In this document: positions 1 to 6,552 of the stretch, piece after piece
How positions within the stretch are numbered: position 1 is the stretch's first letter
Layout: each line of letters opens with the position of its first letter
From: JAGLQA01 sp023135565
GTDB lineage: Bacteria; Acidobacteriota; Aminicenantia; UBA2199
Assembly (NCBI GenBank): GCA_030639305.1
Contig: DAOWCY010000152.1
Span: 1-17,682, forward strand
Reading direction: 5' to 3'
DNA: 17,682 nt
Position numbers and translations under genes: made by a program
The notes under the pieces: generated by a model
Databases searched by the model: none
What the model saw: only the letters and a program-made list of their open reading frames with translations
Told to the model about the DNA's origin: nothing

Positions 1-141
1 ATTGGATGAAATTTCAGGAGAATCAGGGAAATTAACGGCGGGTAGAACTGTTTCATGGCAATTGAGAATTTGAATTCATCAAAATTGCATCTCATATCAC
101 CATCATTACTGAATATTTGAAAAATTTTGCGGAATTGCTGG

Positions 142-164
142 CCCCACGCAGTGGGGCTTGATTA
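142..164 (+). repeat. Short palindromic repeat module upstream of mobB
   Basis: CCCCAC and GTGGGG form a 6-bp stem around a GCA loop at 142-156, followed by CTTGATTA. A near-identical module occurs at 16054-16076 (CCCCAC, ACC, GTGGGG, TTTGATGA), so this is a copy of the window's dispersed palindrome family. Its right edge supplies the TTGATT used as the -35 element of the predicted mobB promoter. Confidence 0.6.
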
Positions 165-186
165 ATTCGTTATGATGTATTAAAAT
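158..186 (+). promoter_or_regulatory. Predicted sigma-70-type promoter of the redox operon
   Basis: TTGATT (158-163) and TAAAAT (181-186) are separated by 17 bases. The ATG of mobB lies at 192, only 5 bases beyond the -10 box, so transcription would begin at or next to the start codon. No Shine-Dalgarno sequence precedes that ATG. If this promoter is real, the first gene would be read from a leaderless mRNA. An upstream promoter outside the window cannot be excluded. Confidence 0.5.
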
Positions 187-191
187 ACTAT

Positions 192-680
192 ATGAAATAT
201 TTTGCCGTAGCAGGGTGGTCCGGCAGCGGAAAAACCACCCTGATAACAAAATTAGTCGAGTACTTTAAGTCGAAAAACAAACGGGTGATTGCCGTCAAAA
301 ATATCCCCCACCACTACCACCTGCAGCCGGAAACCAAAGATAGTCACAAATTCCTAACAGCCGGATGCGACGAGGTCTTCTTATTGTCTAAGCAGGATAT
401 AGTCGCCATCCAACGAAACGACACAGAAAACAAAATATTCTCCCTGCTGGAAAACAAATACAGCCACTCCGATATTATCCTGCTGGAAGGTCTTTCCGGG
501 CCGGGCATACCGGTCATAGAGGTATTCGATTCTAAGAAAAACGAAGCTCCGAAATTTCCCATAAAAAATTTAGCCGCTCTAATTTCCGATAATAAGGATA
601 TCGGCGGCGAAGCAGCGCCTGTTTTCGATTTCGACGATATCGACGGCGTAATTAAATTCATGGAGGATTATTATGGATAA
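192..680 (+). CDS. mobB: MobB-like P-loop GTPase (Mo/W cofactor maturation)
   Basis: This 162-residue protein begins with the MobB pattern: a beta strand, then a Walker A loop at residues 8-15 (GWSGSGKT), and a later acidic strand and ILLEGLSGPGIPVIEV segment typical of the family. MobB proteins bind GTP and assist guanylation or delivery of the molybdopterin cofactor in the cytoplasm. It is the first gene of an operon encoding an AOR-type enzyme, so a role in supplying that enzyme's tungsto- or molybdopterin is likely. AOR enzymes generally carry bis-pterin without the nucleotide, so the exact role here is uncertain. The length is close to normal for MobB. The start is fixed by the family N-terminus, although no ribosome-binding site precedes it. 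Its last 8 bases overlap the next small gene. Confidence 0.85.
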   Translation: MKYFAVAGWSGSGKTTLITKLVEYFKSKNKRVIAVKNIPHHYHLQPETKDSHKFLTAGCDEVFLLSKQDIVAIQRNDTENKIFSLLENKYSHSDIILLEGLSGPGIPVIEVFDSKKNEAPKFPIKNLAALISDNKDIGGEAAPVFDFDDIDGVIKFMEDYYG

Positions 681-828
681 AAAAATAACTTTAAAAGTAG
701 ACGGCAAGAAGATTCCAGTGAATCCCTTTGTCAGCGAAATTTTTAGCAATGTTATCAACGGTCTGGTGGATACCCTCAAGAAAGTTCCCGAAGGTAAAAA
801 TAAGATCGAAATCCTGGTAGAAAATTAA
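673..828 (+). CDS. Conserved-looking 51-residue protein of unknown function
   Basis: An ATG at 673 overlaps the end of mobB by 8 bases (ATGGATAA contains the mobB stop) and reads to a TAA at 826-828. The 51-residue product starts with a charged beta-strand-like stretch (KKITLKVDGKKIP), continues with an amphipathic segment around NPFVSEIFSNVINGLVDTLK, and ends in another strand-like stretch (NKIEILVEN). It has no cysteines, no membrane segment and no signal peptide. GGAGG sits inside the end of mobB a few bases upstream of the ATG, supporting translational coupling. I do not recognise a family. Its position between mobB and the ferredoxin gene suggests a small subunit or assembly factor for the AOR complex, but that is inference from context only. 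Confidence 0.75.
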   Translation: MDKKITLKVDGKKIPVNPFVSEIFSNVINGLVDTLKKVPEGKNKIEILVEN

Positions 829-845
829 GGAGGAAAATAACAAGG

Positions 846-1235
846 ATGAAATATCTAAAATCATACGACGAGAAATGCATCGGCTGCAACACTTGTGTGA
901 CTGCTTGTGCCATGCTTTTTTTTAAAGAGGACAAACCTGAAAAATCCTGTATCGAACTCATCTCCTTAGGCGATGATAATTTTAAACTCAGCGTGTGCAA
1001 CCAGTGCGGCGAATGCATAGAAGCATGTCCGGCGGAAGCCATTTCCATGAACAAACAGGGCGTAGTTATGATTAGCAAAAAATCCTGTTCCGGCTGCATG
1101 GTTTGCGTGGATGCCTGTCCTACCGGGAATATGGGCGTTTTCGACGAAGCCCTAACGCCTTTTAAATGCACTGCTTGCGGGGCCTGCGCCAAGGAATGCC
1201 CGGCCGATGCCCTGGAAGTAGTGATAGAAAAATGA
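846..1235 (+). CDS. Four-cluster [4Fe-4S] ferredoxin subunit of the AOR complex
   Basis: The 129-residue protein contains four complete CxxCxxCxxxC motifs: C11/14/17/21, C51/54/57/61, C81/84/87/91 and C108/111/114/118. It should hold four [4Fe-4S] clusters in the cytoplasm, with no signal peptide or membrane segment. The layout resembles the small electron-transfer subunits that accompany bacterial AOR-family enzymes (AorA, GOR-S or WOR-S type) and HycB/CooF ferredoxins. An AAGGAGG ribosome-binding site lies at 827-833, overlapping the stop of the preceding small gene. The gene ends 19 bases before the first large fusion gene, so it almost certainly belongs to the same complex and passes electrons between the AOR centre and the Nuo-like modules or a soluble acceptor. 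Confidence 0.9.
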   Translation: MKYLKSYDEKCIGCNTCVTACAMLFFKEDKPEKSCIELISLGDDNFKLSVCNQCGECIEACPAEAISMNKQGVVMISKKSCSGCMVCVDACPTGNMGVFDEALTPFKCTACGACAKECPADALEVVIEK

Positions 1236-1254
1236 GTAAATGAGGAGGTAAAAT

Positions 1255-3651
1255 ATGCCGCAAGAAAAAATTAAACAAATGCAAGCAGCCCACCAGGTTG
1301 TTTATGAGTTTCCTTTTGAGATCAAAGAACTAAAACGGGGATACGCGGATAGGATAATGCGTATCGACTTAGATAAAAACGAGATCACAATTCTCCCCGT
1401 CACCCAACAGATGAAAGACCTGTGGGTGGGTGGGAAAGGTTTCGACCTGTGGTTGATGTTCCGGGAGATCGACAAAGACACCAAATGGGACAGCCCGGAA
1501 AACCCGCTTTGTTTTTCCCCCGGGCCCTTAGGCGGCACCACCTCTTTTCCCGGCTCGGGGAAGACGCTGGTAACCGGCATATCGCCCATCACACAATCTA
1601 TCATGGACTGCAATGTGGGCGGTTTTTTCGGCCCTTACTTTAAGTTTGCCGGTTTCGATTCTTTAGTCATCATAGGTAAAGCGAAAGAAGAAACCATCGT
1701 CGTCATCGACGTGGTAAAAAAGACAGTGACTATCGAACAGGCTCCCTTAGAGAGTATCGACTCCCACCTGCTGGCCGAAGAACTAACCGAAATGTATGCG
1801 GATAACGATATCGACAAACGCAATATTGCCGCGGTTTCCGCAGGCCGTGCCGCCGAACACAGCCGCATGGGCGTACTGAACTTCTCTTTCTGGGATTGGC
1901 GCCGCAAAGTGACCCGCCTCAAACAGGCCGGTAGAGGCGGTATGGGCACCGTATTTAGGAACAAAAAACTGAAAGCCTTAGTGGTCAAAAACCGCGGTAT
2001 CGGCCCGGCCTGGCGAGTCAGCGAAAGCAACGCCGCTAAAAATGTCACCCCGCAGAGAATTTCCACCCAGTGCCCCGCCGAAGCAGCCGAATTGGACGCC
2101 ATCATTGAAAAATGGGACTATGACCCCGAATTCGTCACCGAAATGATGCAGGACATGCAGGAGCGTTTCCGGCACATCTCGAAAACGGCCATCGACCGGC
2201 TGCAGGACAAAACCGGCGTACCCCGCGCTTATATATATCATATTGCTACCTCTTATAATGATTTCAGCCTTGAAGAGAAGGAAGCGGGTCCGCAGAGCAG
2301 CGACAGCGCCGCGCAGGAAATCAAATCCCTGCCCGGCAAGGAGTTGGTGGTTTTTCGCAATAAAGGGCACCTGGACCCCGAAGAAATCGAAGATTATATC
2401 AAACGCGGCGGTTACGAATCTTTTAAAAAAATCGTCGCTGAGAACAATCCCGAAGCGATTGTAGAAGAAGTAATTCGTTCCGGTTTGCGCGGGCGCGGCG
2501 GCGGCGGATTCCCCACCGGCGTCAAATGGCAAGCCGGCAGTCAGGCCAAAAAAGAGCAGGACGAAGTCATTTACGTAGTTTGCAACGCCGCCGGGGATAT
2601 AATAGAGAAAAGCATCATCGAAAACGACCCCCACGCCCTGATCGAAGGTATGCTAATCGGCGCCTTTGCAGCAGGTGCGGATGAAGGGTTTATTTATATA
2701 AGAAAAACACACACAGCAGCCATAGACAGGTTGGAAAAAGCCATGGCCGCCGCCCGGCGCAAAGGTTTGTTGGGCGGCAATATCCTGGATTCGGAATTTT
2801 CTTTCCACATCACCTTGCATCGCGGTTCCGACGCTTTTATTGCCGCTGAATCCAGCGCCATGTTAGCCGCCATGTCAGGCCTCCCCGCCGAACCGCAAGC
2901 CAAATATATCCACACCACGGAGAAAGGATTCCGCGGCAAACCCACCATCGTCGACAACGTGGAAACCTGGGTCAACATCCCGGTTATTTTCGAGAAAGGA
3001 GCGGACTGGTTCGCCTCTATAGGCAGCGGCGACGTGAGCAAAAATCCCCTGCACGGTTCTTCCGGCACCAGGGTTTTTTCTTTAACCGGAGACGTTGAAA
3101 AGCCCGGACTTTTGGAAGTCCCTTTAGGCACGACTTTGAAAGAAATCATCGAAGACATAGGCGGCGGCGTATCCAACGGCGGTTCCCTCAAAGCCGTACA
3201 AATCGGCGGCCCTTCGGGCGGTTTTGTCCCCGCCTCGCAAATAGACATGAAAGTCGATTTCGAATCTTTAGGTAAAGTTGGCGGCATGATGGGTTCCGGA
3301 GAGATTTTCGTGTTGGCCGGCAGCGCCTGTATCGTTGAAAAAACCCGGGGTTTCCTGGCTTACTTAGCCGCTGAATCCTGCGGCAAATGCACCCCCTGCC
3401 GGGAAGGTCTTTTCGCATTAAAAAACACCCTGCAGCGCATCTGCGGCGGATCGGGCAAAACCGGCGACTTAGAATTTTTAGAAGAGGTTTCGGAAACTAC
3501 CGCCGAAACCAGTCTCTGCGATTTGGGCGGCACCGCCCCCAACCCGGTACTTACCGGCCTGCGTTATTTCAAGGACGAATTCGAGGAACATATCGAGGAG
3601 AAAAAGTGCCGTGCCGGAGTGTGCAAATTTAACGCCGAGGAGGTAAAGTAA
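1255..3651 (+). CDS. Fusion: AOR domain 1 + NuoE helical region + NuoF-like module
   Basis: This is a 798-residue fusion. Residues about 28-247 match the N-terminal domain of aldehyde:ferredoxin oxidoreductases: WVGGKGFDLWL, SPGPLGGTTSFPGSGK, DCNVGGFFGPYFKFAGFD and the QAGRGGMGTVFRNKKLKALVVK-type signature that binds tungstopterin. Residues about 270-340 resemble the helical N-terminus of NuoE (IYHIATSYNDFSLE) but lack its thioredoxin-like [2Fe-2S] part. Residues about 365-790 are NuoF-like, with GRGGGGFPTG at 413-422, an SLBB-like segment around 605-660, and the N3 ligands C709, C712, C715 and C755. The FMN/NADH signatures are altered: the usual acidic loop after CNA is shortened to AAGDIIEKS, and GEET-like residues read AAESS. 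AOR domains 2 and 3 are missing here and are encoded by the next gene. Start at ATG 1255 after GAGGAGG. Domain calls are by motif recognition. Confidence 0.88.
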   Translation: MPQEKIKQMQAAHQVVYEFPFEIKELKRGYADRIMRIDLDKNEITILPVTQQMKDLWVGGKGFDLWLMFREIDKDTKWDSPENPLCFSPGPLGGTTSFPGSGKTLVTGISPITQSIMDCNVGGFFGPYFKFAGFDSLVIIGKAKEETIVVIDVVKKTVTIEQAPLESIDSHLLAEELTEMYADNDIDKRNIAAVSAGRAAEHSRMGVLNFSFWDWRRKVTRLKQAGRGGMGTVFRNKKLKALVVKNRGIGPAWRVSESNAAKNVTPQRISTQCPAEAAELDAIIEKWDYDPEFVTEMMQDMQERFRHISKTAIDRLQDKTGVPRAYIYHIATSYNDFSLEEKEAGPQSSDSAAQEIKSLPGKELVVFRNKGHLDPEEIEDYIKRGGYESFKKIVAENNPEAIVEEVIRSGLRGRGGGGFPTGVKWQAGSQAKKEQDEVIYVVCNAAGDIIEKSIIENDPHALIEGMLIGAFAAGADEGFIYIRKTHTAAIDRLEKAMAAARRKGLLGGNILDSEFSFHITLHRGSDAFIAAESSAMLAAMSGLPAEPQAKYIHTTEKGFRGKPTIVDNVETWVNIPVIFEKGADWFASIGSGDVSKNPLHGSSGTRVFSLTGDVEKPGLLEVPLGTTLKEIIEDIGGGVSNGGSLKAVQIGGPSGGFVPASQIDMKVDFESLGKVGGMMGSGEIFVLAGSACIVEKTRGFLAYLAAESCGKCTPCREGLFALKNTLQRICGGSGKTGDLEFLEEVSETTAETSLCDLGGTAPNPVLTGLRYFKDEFEEHIEEKKCRAGVCKFNAEEVK

Positions 3652-3652
3652 C

Positions 3653-5671
3653 ATGGGAGCCACAGCGAAAACAAGCAAAACTATTAAAATAGAGATTACT
3701 ATAAACGGCAAAAAGGTCAGTGTCGTCAAAGACACTTTTTTATTGCAAGCAGTGCGGGACGCAGGTTTTGTAGTGCCCACCCTCTGCAATCACAAAGACC
3801 TCACCCCCGGCGGATCATGCCGCCTGTGTTTATGCGAGGTGGAAGATCGGGAAAAAAAGCAGTTGGTTACCGCCTGTAATTACCCTGTGCGGAGCAGCAT
3901 CGAAGTTTCCACCGATTCGGAAAAGGTCAAGAAACACCGCAAAGTACTGGCCGAAATGTACTTAGGCCGCTGGCCCAATGTGCCGGCCATAAAAGCTCTC
4001 GCCAAAAAGATGGGCGTTACCGACGGCAGTCGTTTCAGCAGCGAACTCACTGAAGAGAACCGTCAATCCTGTGTTCTCTGCGGTCACTGTGTCAAAGCCT
4101 GCGATGAATTTATCCAGGAGAGGATCCTCGATTTTGCCGGGAAGGGCATAGAGCGTCACCTGACCATGCCTTTCGGTGAAGTGGATCATAATTGTGTCGG
4201 CTGCACCTCCTGTGCTTATGTTTGTCCTACCCGGGCCATCGAAATCATCGACGACCTGAACGGCCCGGCCAACCCCACCATGATCCGCAATGCCGGTATG
4301 AAAATCAACGCCGAAATGGCTACTTTGGATACAGTGCAGAACGAAATGAGAGCCTTAGGCACTGCCAACATAGTTGATGTAATGGACGCCTATGACCTGC
4401 TACCCGTCAAAAACCACCAATACGGCAGCCACCCCGACACCCCGAAAATCGGCGGGGAAGTGTTGAAAGACAAATATCTCACCCAGGGTTTGTCCGACGG
4501 CTGCTGGAAAGGATGTTCCATGGCCTGTGCCAAAACCATAGACCGCTTCGAGCTCAGGACCGGGCCTTACAAAGGTCAAAAAGTCACCGTAGACGGCCCG
4601 GAATATGAAACGGCTGCCGGCGCAGCTAACATGGGATGTTTCGATATGGATTTTTTAGCGGAATTTAATTTTTACTGTGACACATATGGCATAGACACCA
4701 TTTCTATGTCAACCACCATGGCTTTTGTGATGGAGTGTTATGAGAACGGCATCATCACCAAAGAGCACAGCGGCGGGAAAGCATTGAACTTCGGCGCTGC
4801 CGGTGAAGTGCTGGAATGCATGCATGAAATGGCCCTGGGTAAAGGTTTCGGTGTGGATGTAGGGCAGGGCGTACGCTGGCTCAAGCAGGAGTGGGTGAAA
4901 AAGTTAGGCGCCGATGCCGCTTTTTTACAAGACATCGGCATGGAGGCTAAAGGTCTCGAATATTCCGAATATGTCAGCAAGGAATCTCTTGCCCAGCAGG
5001 CCGGTTACACTCTTGCTAACAAAGGCCCCCAGCATGATGAAGCCTGGTTGATTTTTATGGACATGGTGAACAACCAGATACCTACTGAGGAGGACAAAGC
5101 CGAAGCGTTGTATTATTATCCTTTATGGCGCACTTGGTTCGGTCTTTTGGGGTTGTGCAAGATCATCTGGAATGATGTTGTTCCCGCGGACAATAATAAG
5201 TATCCTCCTACTGTGGCGGCGAAAGTGCCCGGGCATGTAGCCAATTATTTTAAATTTTTCGAAGGCATGACCGGCATCCCCCTGGATGAAGAGAAGATGT
5301 TGGCCCAGAGTGCCCGGGTGCACAATTTGCAGCGAATAATGAATCGTTTGCTGGGATTCGGCACTCGCGAGCATGACATGCCTCCTTACCGGGCGGTTGG
5401 TCCTGTTACGAAGAGGGAGTATGAATCCCGAGCCGAGCGTTACGACAAACAGATGAAGGACATCATCGGCATTGACCCCGGCGGTAAGTCTACCGAAGAG
5501 AAAATGAAAATCACCCGTAAATATCGCATGAAGAAGTATAATGATGTGGTTGATGCTGCTTACAGCAGGCGTGGTTGGACTAAGGATGGCGTACCTACTA
5601 TTGCGCGTCTCGAGGAGTTAGGCATTGCTCTCCCCGAATTAGTCGAGATCATTAAAGACGACCAGGAGTAA
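3653..5671 (+). CDS. Fusion: NuoG-like Fe-S module + AOR domains 2 and 3
   Basis: This 672-residue protein starts with a NuoG/[FeFe]-hydrogenase-type [2Fe-2S] domain (C45, C56, C59, C75). Two [4Fe-4S] motifs follow, C140/143/146/150 and C181/184/187/191. From about residue 204 it is the rest of an AOR: C284, C288 and C292, with C502 in LLGLCKIIW as the likely fourth ligand, plus VDGPEYET (314-321), YGIDTISM (345-352), GMEAKGLE and NKGPQH (457-461 region). The end has the usual AOR ending, RRGWTKDGVPT. The AOR N-terminal domain is absent, so this chain should pair with the preceding product to enclose the pterin cofactor. The H/C-rich N5-type region of NuoG between the [2Fe-2S] and first [4Fe-4S] sites is also missing. 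The ATG lies one base after the previous stop, with GAGGAGG inside that gene, so the two are translationally coupled. Confidence 0.88.
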   Translation: MGATAKTSKTIKIEITINGKKVSVVKDTFLLQAVRDAGFVVPTLCNHKDLTPGGSCRLCLCEVEDREKKQLVTACNYPVRSSIEVSTDSEKVKKHRKVLAEMYLGRWPNVPAIKALAKKMGVTDGSRFSSELTEENRQSCVLCGHCVKACDEFIQERILDFAGKGIERHLTMPFGEVDHNCVGCTSCAYVCPTRAIEIIDDLNGPANPTMIRNAGMKINAEMATLDTVQNEMRALGTANIVDVMDAYDLLPVKNHQYGSHPDTPKIGGEVLKDKYLTQGLSDGCWKGCSMACAKTIDRFELRTGPYKGQKVTVDGPEYETAAGAANMGCFDMDFLAEFNFYCDTYGIDTISMSTTMAFVMECYENGIITKEHSGGKALNFGAAGEVLECMHEMALGKGFGVDVGQGVRWLKQEWVKKLGADAAFLQDIGMEAKGLEYSEYVSKESLAQQAGYTLANKGPQHDEAWLIFMDMVNNQIPTEEDKAEALYYYPLWRTWFGLLGLCKIIWNDVVPADNNKYPPTVAAKVPGHVANYFKFFEGMTGIPLDEEKMLAQSARVHNLQRIMNRLLGFGTREHDMPPYRAVGPVTKREYESRAERYDKQMKDIIGIDPGGKSTEEKMKITRKYRMKKYNDVVDAAYSRRGWTKDGVPTIARLEELGIALPELVEIIKDDQE

Positions 5672-5683
5672 GCAGAGGCAGCG

Positions 5684-5878
5684 GGTGAGCGCTTTTGCTT
5701 CTAAACCCCGTACGCACGGGGAGGCGATGAGCGGCTTCGCGGCAAGAGGCAGCGTGTGAGCGCTTTTGATTCTAAATAATTAAAAGTTTTGATCAAACTT
5801 TTACAAAGGTGCGGTATGCCGCTGACCCCCGACAACAAATTCAATGGGGGTGGCCCCCGGCAGGGTCGCCGAAGGCAA
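5684..5878 (+). repeat. Composite palindromic repeat, copy A
   Basis: The gap between the redox operon and the transporter cluster is almost entirely repeat. It contains GTGAGCGCTTTTG-type blocks at 5695 and 5757, a hairpin CCCCGTACGCACGGGG at 5706-5721, a GCGGCTTCGCGGC hairpin near 5730, an AT-rich palindrome centred near 5791 (AGTTTTGATCAAACTTTT), and a GGCCCCCGGCAGGG block at 5852-5865. GGGGG at 5846-5850 could pair with CCCCC on either side. The order of blocks matches copy E at 13120-13268, and the end matches copies D, F and G. Confidence 0.85.
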
Positions 5879-5882
5879 GAAT

Positions 5883-6536
5883 ATGAAAAAAAATTATTTG
5901 ATACTCGTGATTATGTTTATTTTATGGTTTTCGATTTTGGTTTTCGGTCACGGCCTCACAGTCAAAATCGAGCATAAATATCCCTGTGTGCTGGTTACTT
6001 CTAAGTACCACGGGGGTACAGTTTTGCGTGGCGCGGAGGTGAAAATCTTTTTTGTTGATCCGGGCGCTGCGTCCGCTGCAAAAAAAGAATTCCAAAAAGG
6101 TTGCGCAGATCGAAACGGCAAGTTCGTTTTTGTGCCGGATAGAGAAGGCGTTTACCGGTTTTACGCAGACGACGGCATGGGGCATCGCAAGAAAACAGAT
6201 ATAAAAATCAGCGCCGAATTTTTTAACGCAGGCAGCGTCAAAAAAAACAAGCTTGCCTCCGGGGATGCGGCGCACCCAGCCCATAAGCCGCTTCGCGGCA
6301 GGGAGGGAAACAAGCTTGCCTCCGGCGGCCAAAACCCTTTTGAAAAAGGGTTCCGGACTCCCAAAACTTCTGATAAGGCGCTCCGCGCCAAAACGCGGAA
6401 AGAAGCAAATCCCGCAAACGCCTCTGCGGGCTTTTTTTATTGCAAAGTGTCGTTGGGTGTAGTGTTGATTTTAGCGTTAACGTTTATTTTTTATACCTGG
6501 AAAAAAAAGAAAGAACGCGGCGCGGGCAACTTATAA
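5883..6536 (+). CDS. NikL/CbiL-like exported component of an ECF-type Ni/Co transporter
   Basis: I take the ATG at 5883, giving 217 residues beginning MKKNYL. An upstream in-frame ATG at 5844 lies inside repeat sequence. Residues 1-22 form a signal peptide-like hydrophobic stretch, so the mature protein would start near HGLTVKIEH, with histidines suited to binding metal. Residues about 23-112 form a beta-rich domain with RGAEVKIF, NGKFVFVPDREGVYRF and DDGMGHRKKT, which resembles the accessory NikL/CbiL proteins of nickel and cobalt ECF transporters. A single membrane helix at about 187-205 is followed by a KKKK stop-transfer signal, so the domain faces outward. Residues about 121-182 between them are low-complexity and encoded by the local palindromic repeats. 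CbiQ and CbiO genes follow at once. The motif match is from memory, and the symbol is left blank because NikL and CbiL cannot be told apart here. Confidence 0.7.
   Translation: MKKNYLILVIMFILWFSILVFGHGLTVKIEHKYPCVLVTSKYHGGTVLRGAEVKIFFVDPGAASAAKKEFQKGCADRNGKFVFVPDREGVYRFYADDGMGHRKKTDIKISAEFFNAGSVKKNKLASGDAAHPAHKPLRGREGNKLASGGQNPFEKGFRTPKTSDKALRAKTRKEANPANASAGFFYCKVSLGVVLILALTFIFYTWKKKKERGAGNL
6249..6390 (+). repeat. Palindromic repeat modules inside a coding region, copy B
   Basis: Within the NikL-like gene, CTTGCCTCCGG occurs at 6251 and again at 6314. GATGCGGCGCACCCA (6263-6277) resembles 15904-15917 in copy F. AAGCCGCTTCGCGGCAG (6284-6300) recurs as part of copy D at 11979-11994. A further hairpin, AACCCTTTTGAAAAAGGGTT, lies around 6334-6353, and GGCGCTCCGCGCC is at 6378-6390. 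The modules keep the reading frame open and encode the linker between the outer domain and the membrane helix. Confidence 0.75.
6411..6441 (+). terminator. Terminator-like hairpin inside the NikL-like gene
   Basis: CCCGCA (6411-6416) and TGCGGG (6425-6430) form a 6-bp GC-rich stem with an 8-base loop, followed at once by CTTTTTTTATT. This has the form of a rho-independent terminator, but it lies in the coding sequence just before the membrane-helix codons. It may reduce transcription of cbiQ and cbiO, or be a relic of an earlier gene end. Confidence 0.45.
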
Positions 6537-6552
6537 ACCGCATTATTGAAAC

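Noticed and set aside
2..73. Possible 3' end of an upstream gene reading LDEISGESGKLTAG to a TGA at 71-73.
   Set aside because: Only 23 codons are visible and no family is recognisable; a short open stretch also exists on the other strand, so it cannot be supported.
1978..2634. Long open reading on the minus strand within the first fusion gene (218 codons).
   Set aside because: It is antisense to the strongly supported AOR/NuoF reading and its product has no recognisable motif.
3640..3660. The two AOR fusion genes could be one gene broken by a sequencing error.
   Set aside because: The stop, strong GAGGAGG site and new ATG fit a normal coupled junction. The sequence at the joint is NuoF C-terminus to NuoG N-terminus, not the middle of an AOR, so no single frameshift would restore a contiguous AOR.
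5844..5882. Upstream start for the NikL-like protein adding 13 residues.
   Set aside because: Those codons lie in the repeat block and would place MGVAPGRVAEGKN before a normal signal peptide.
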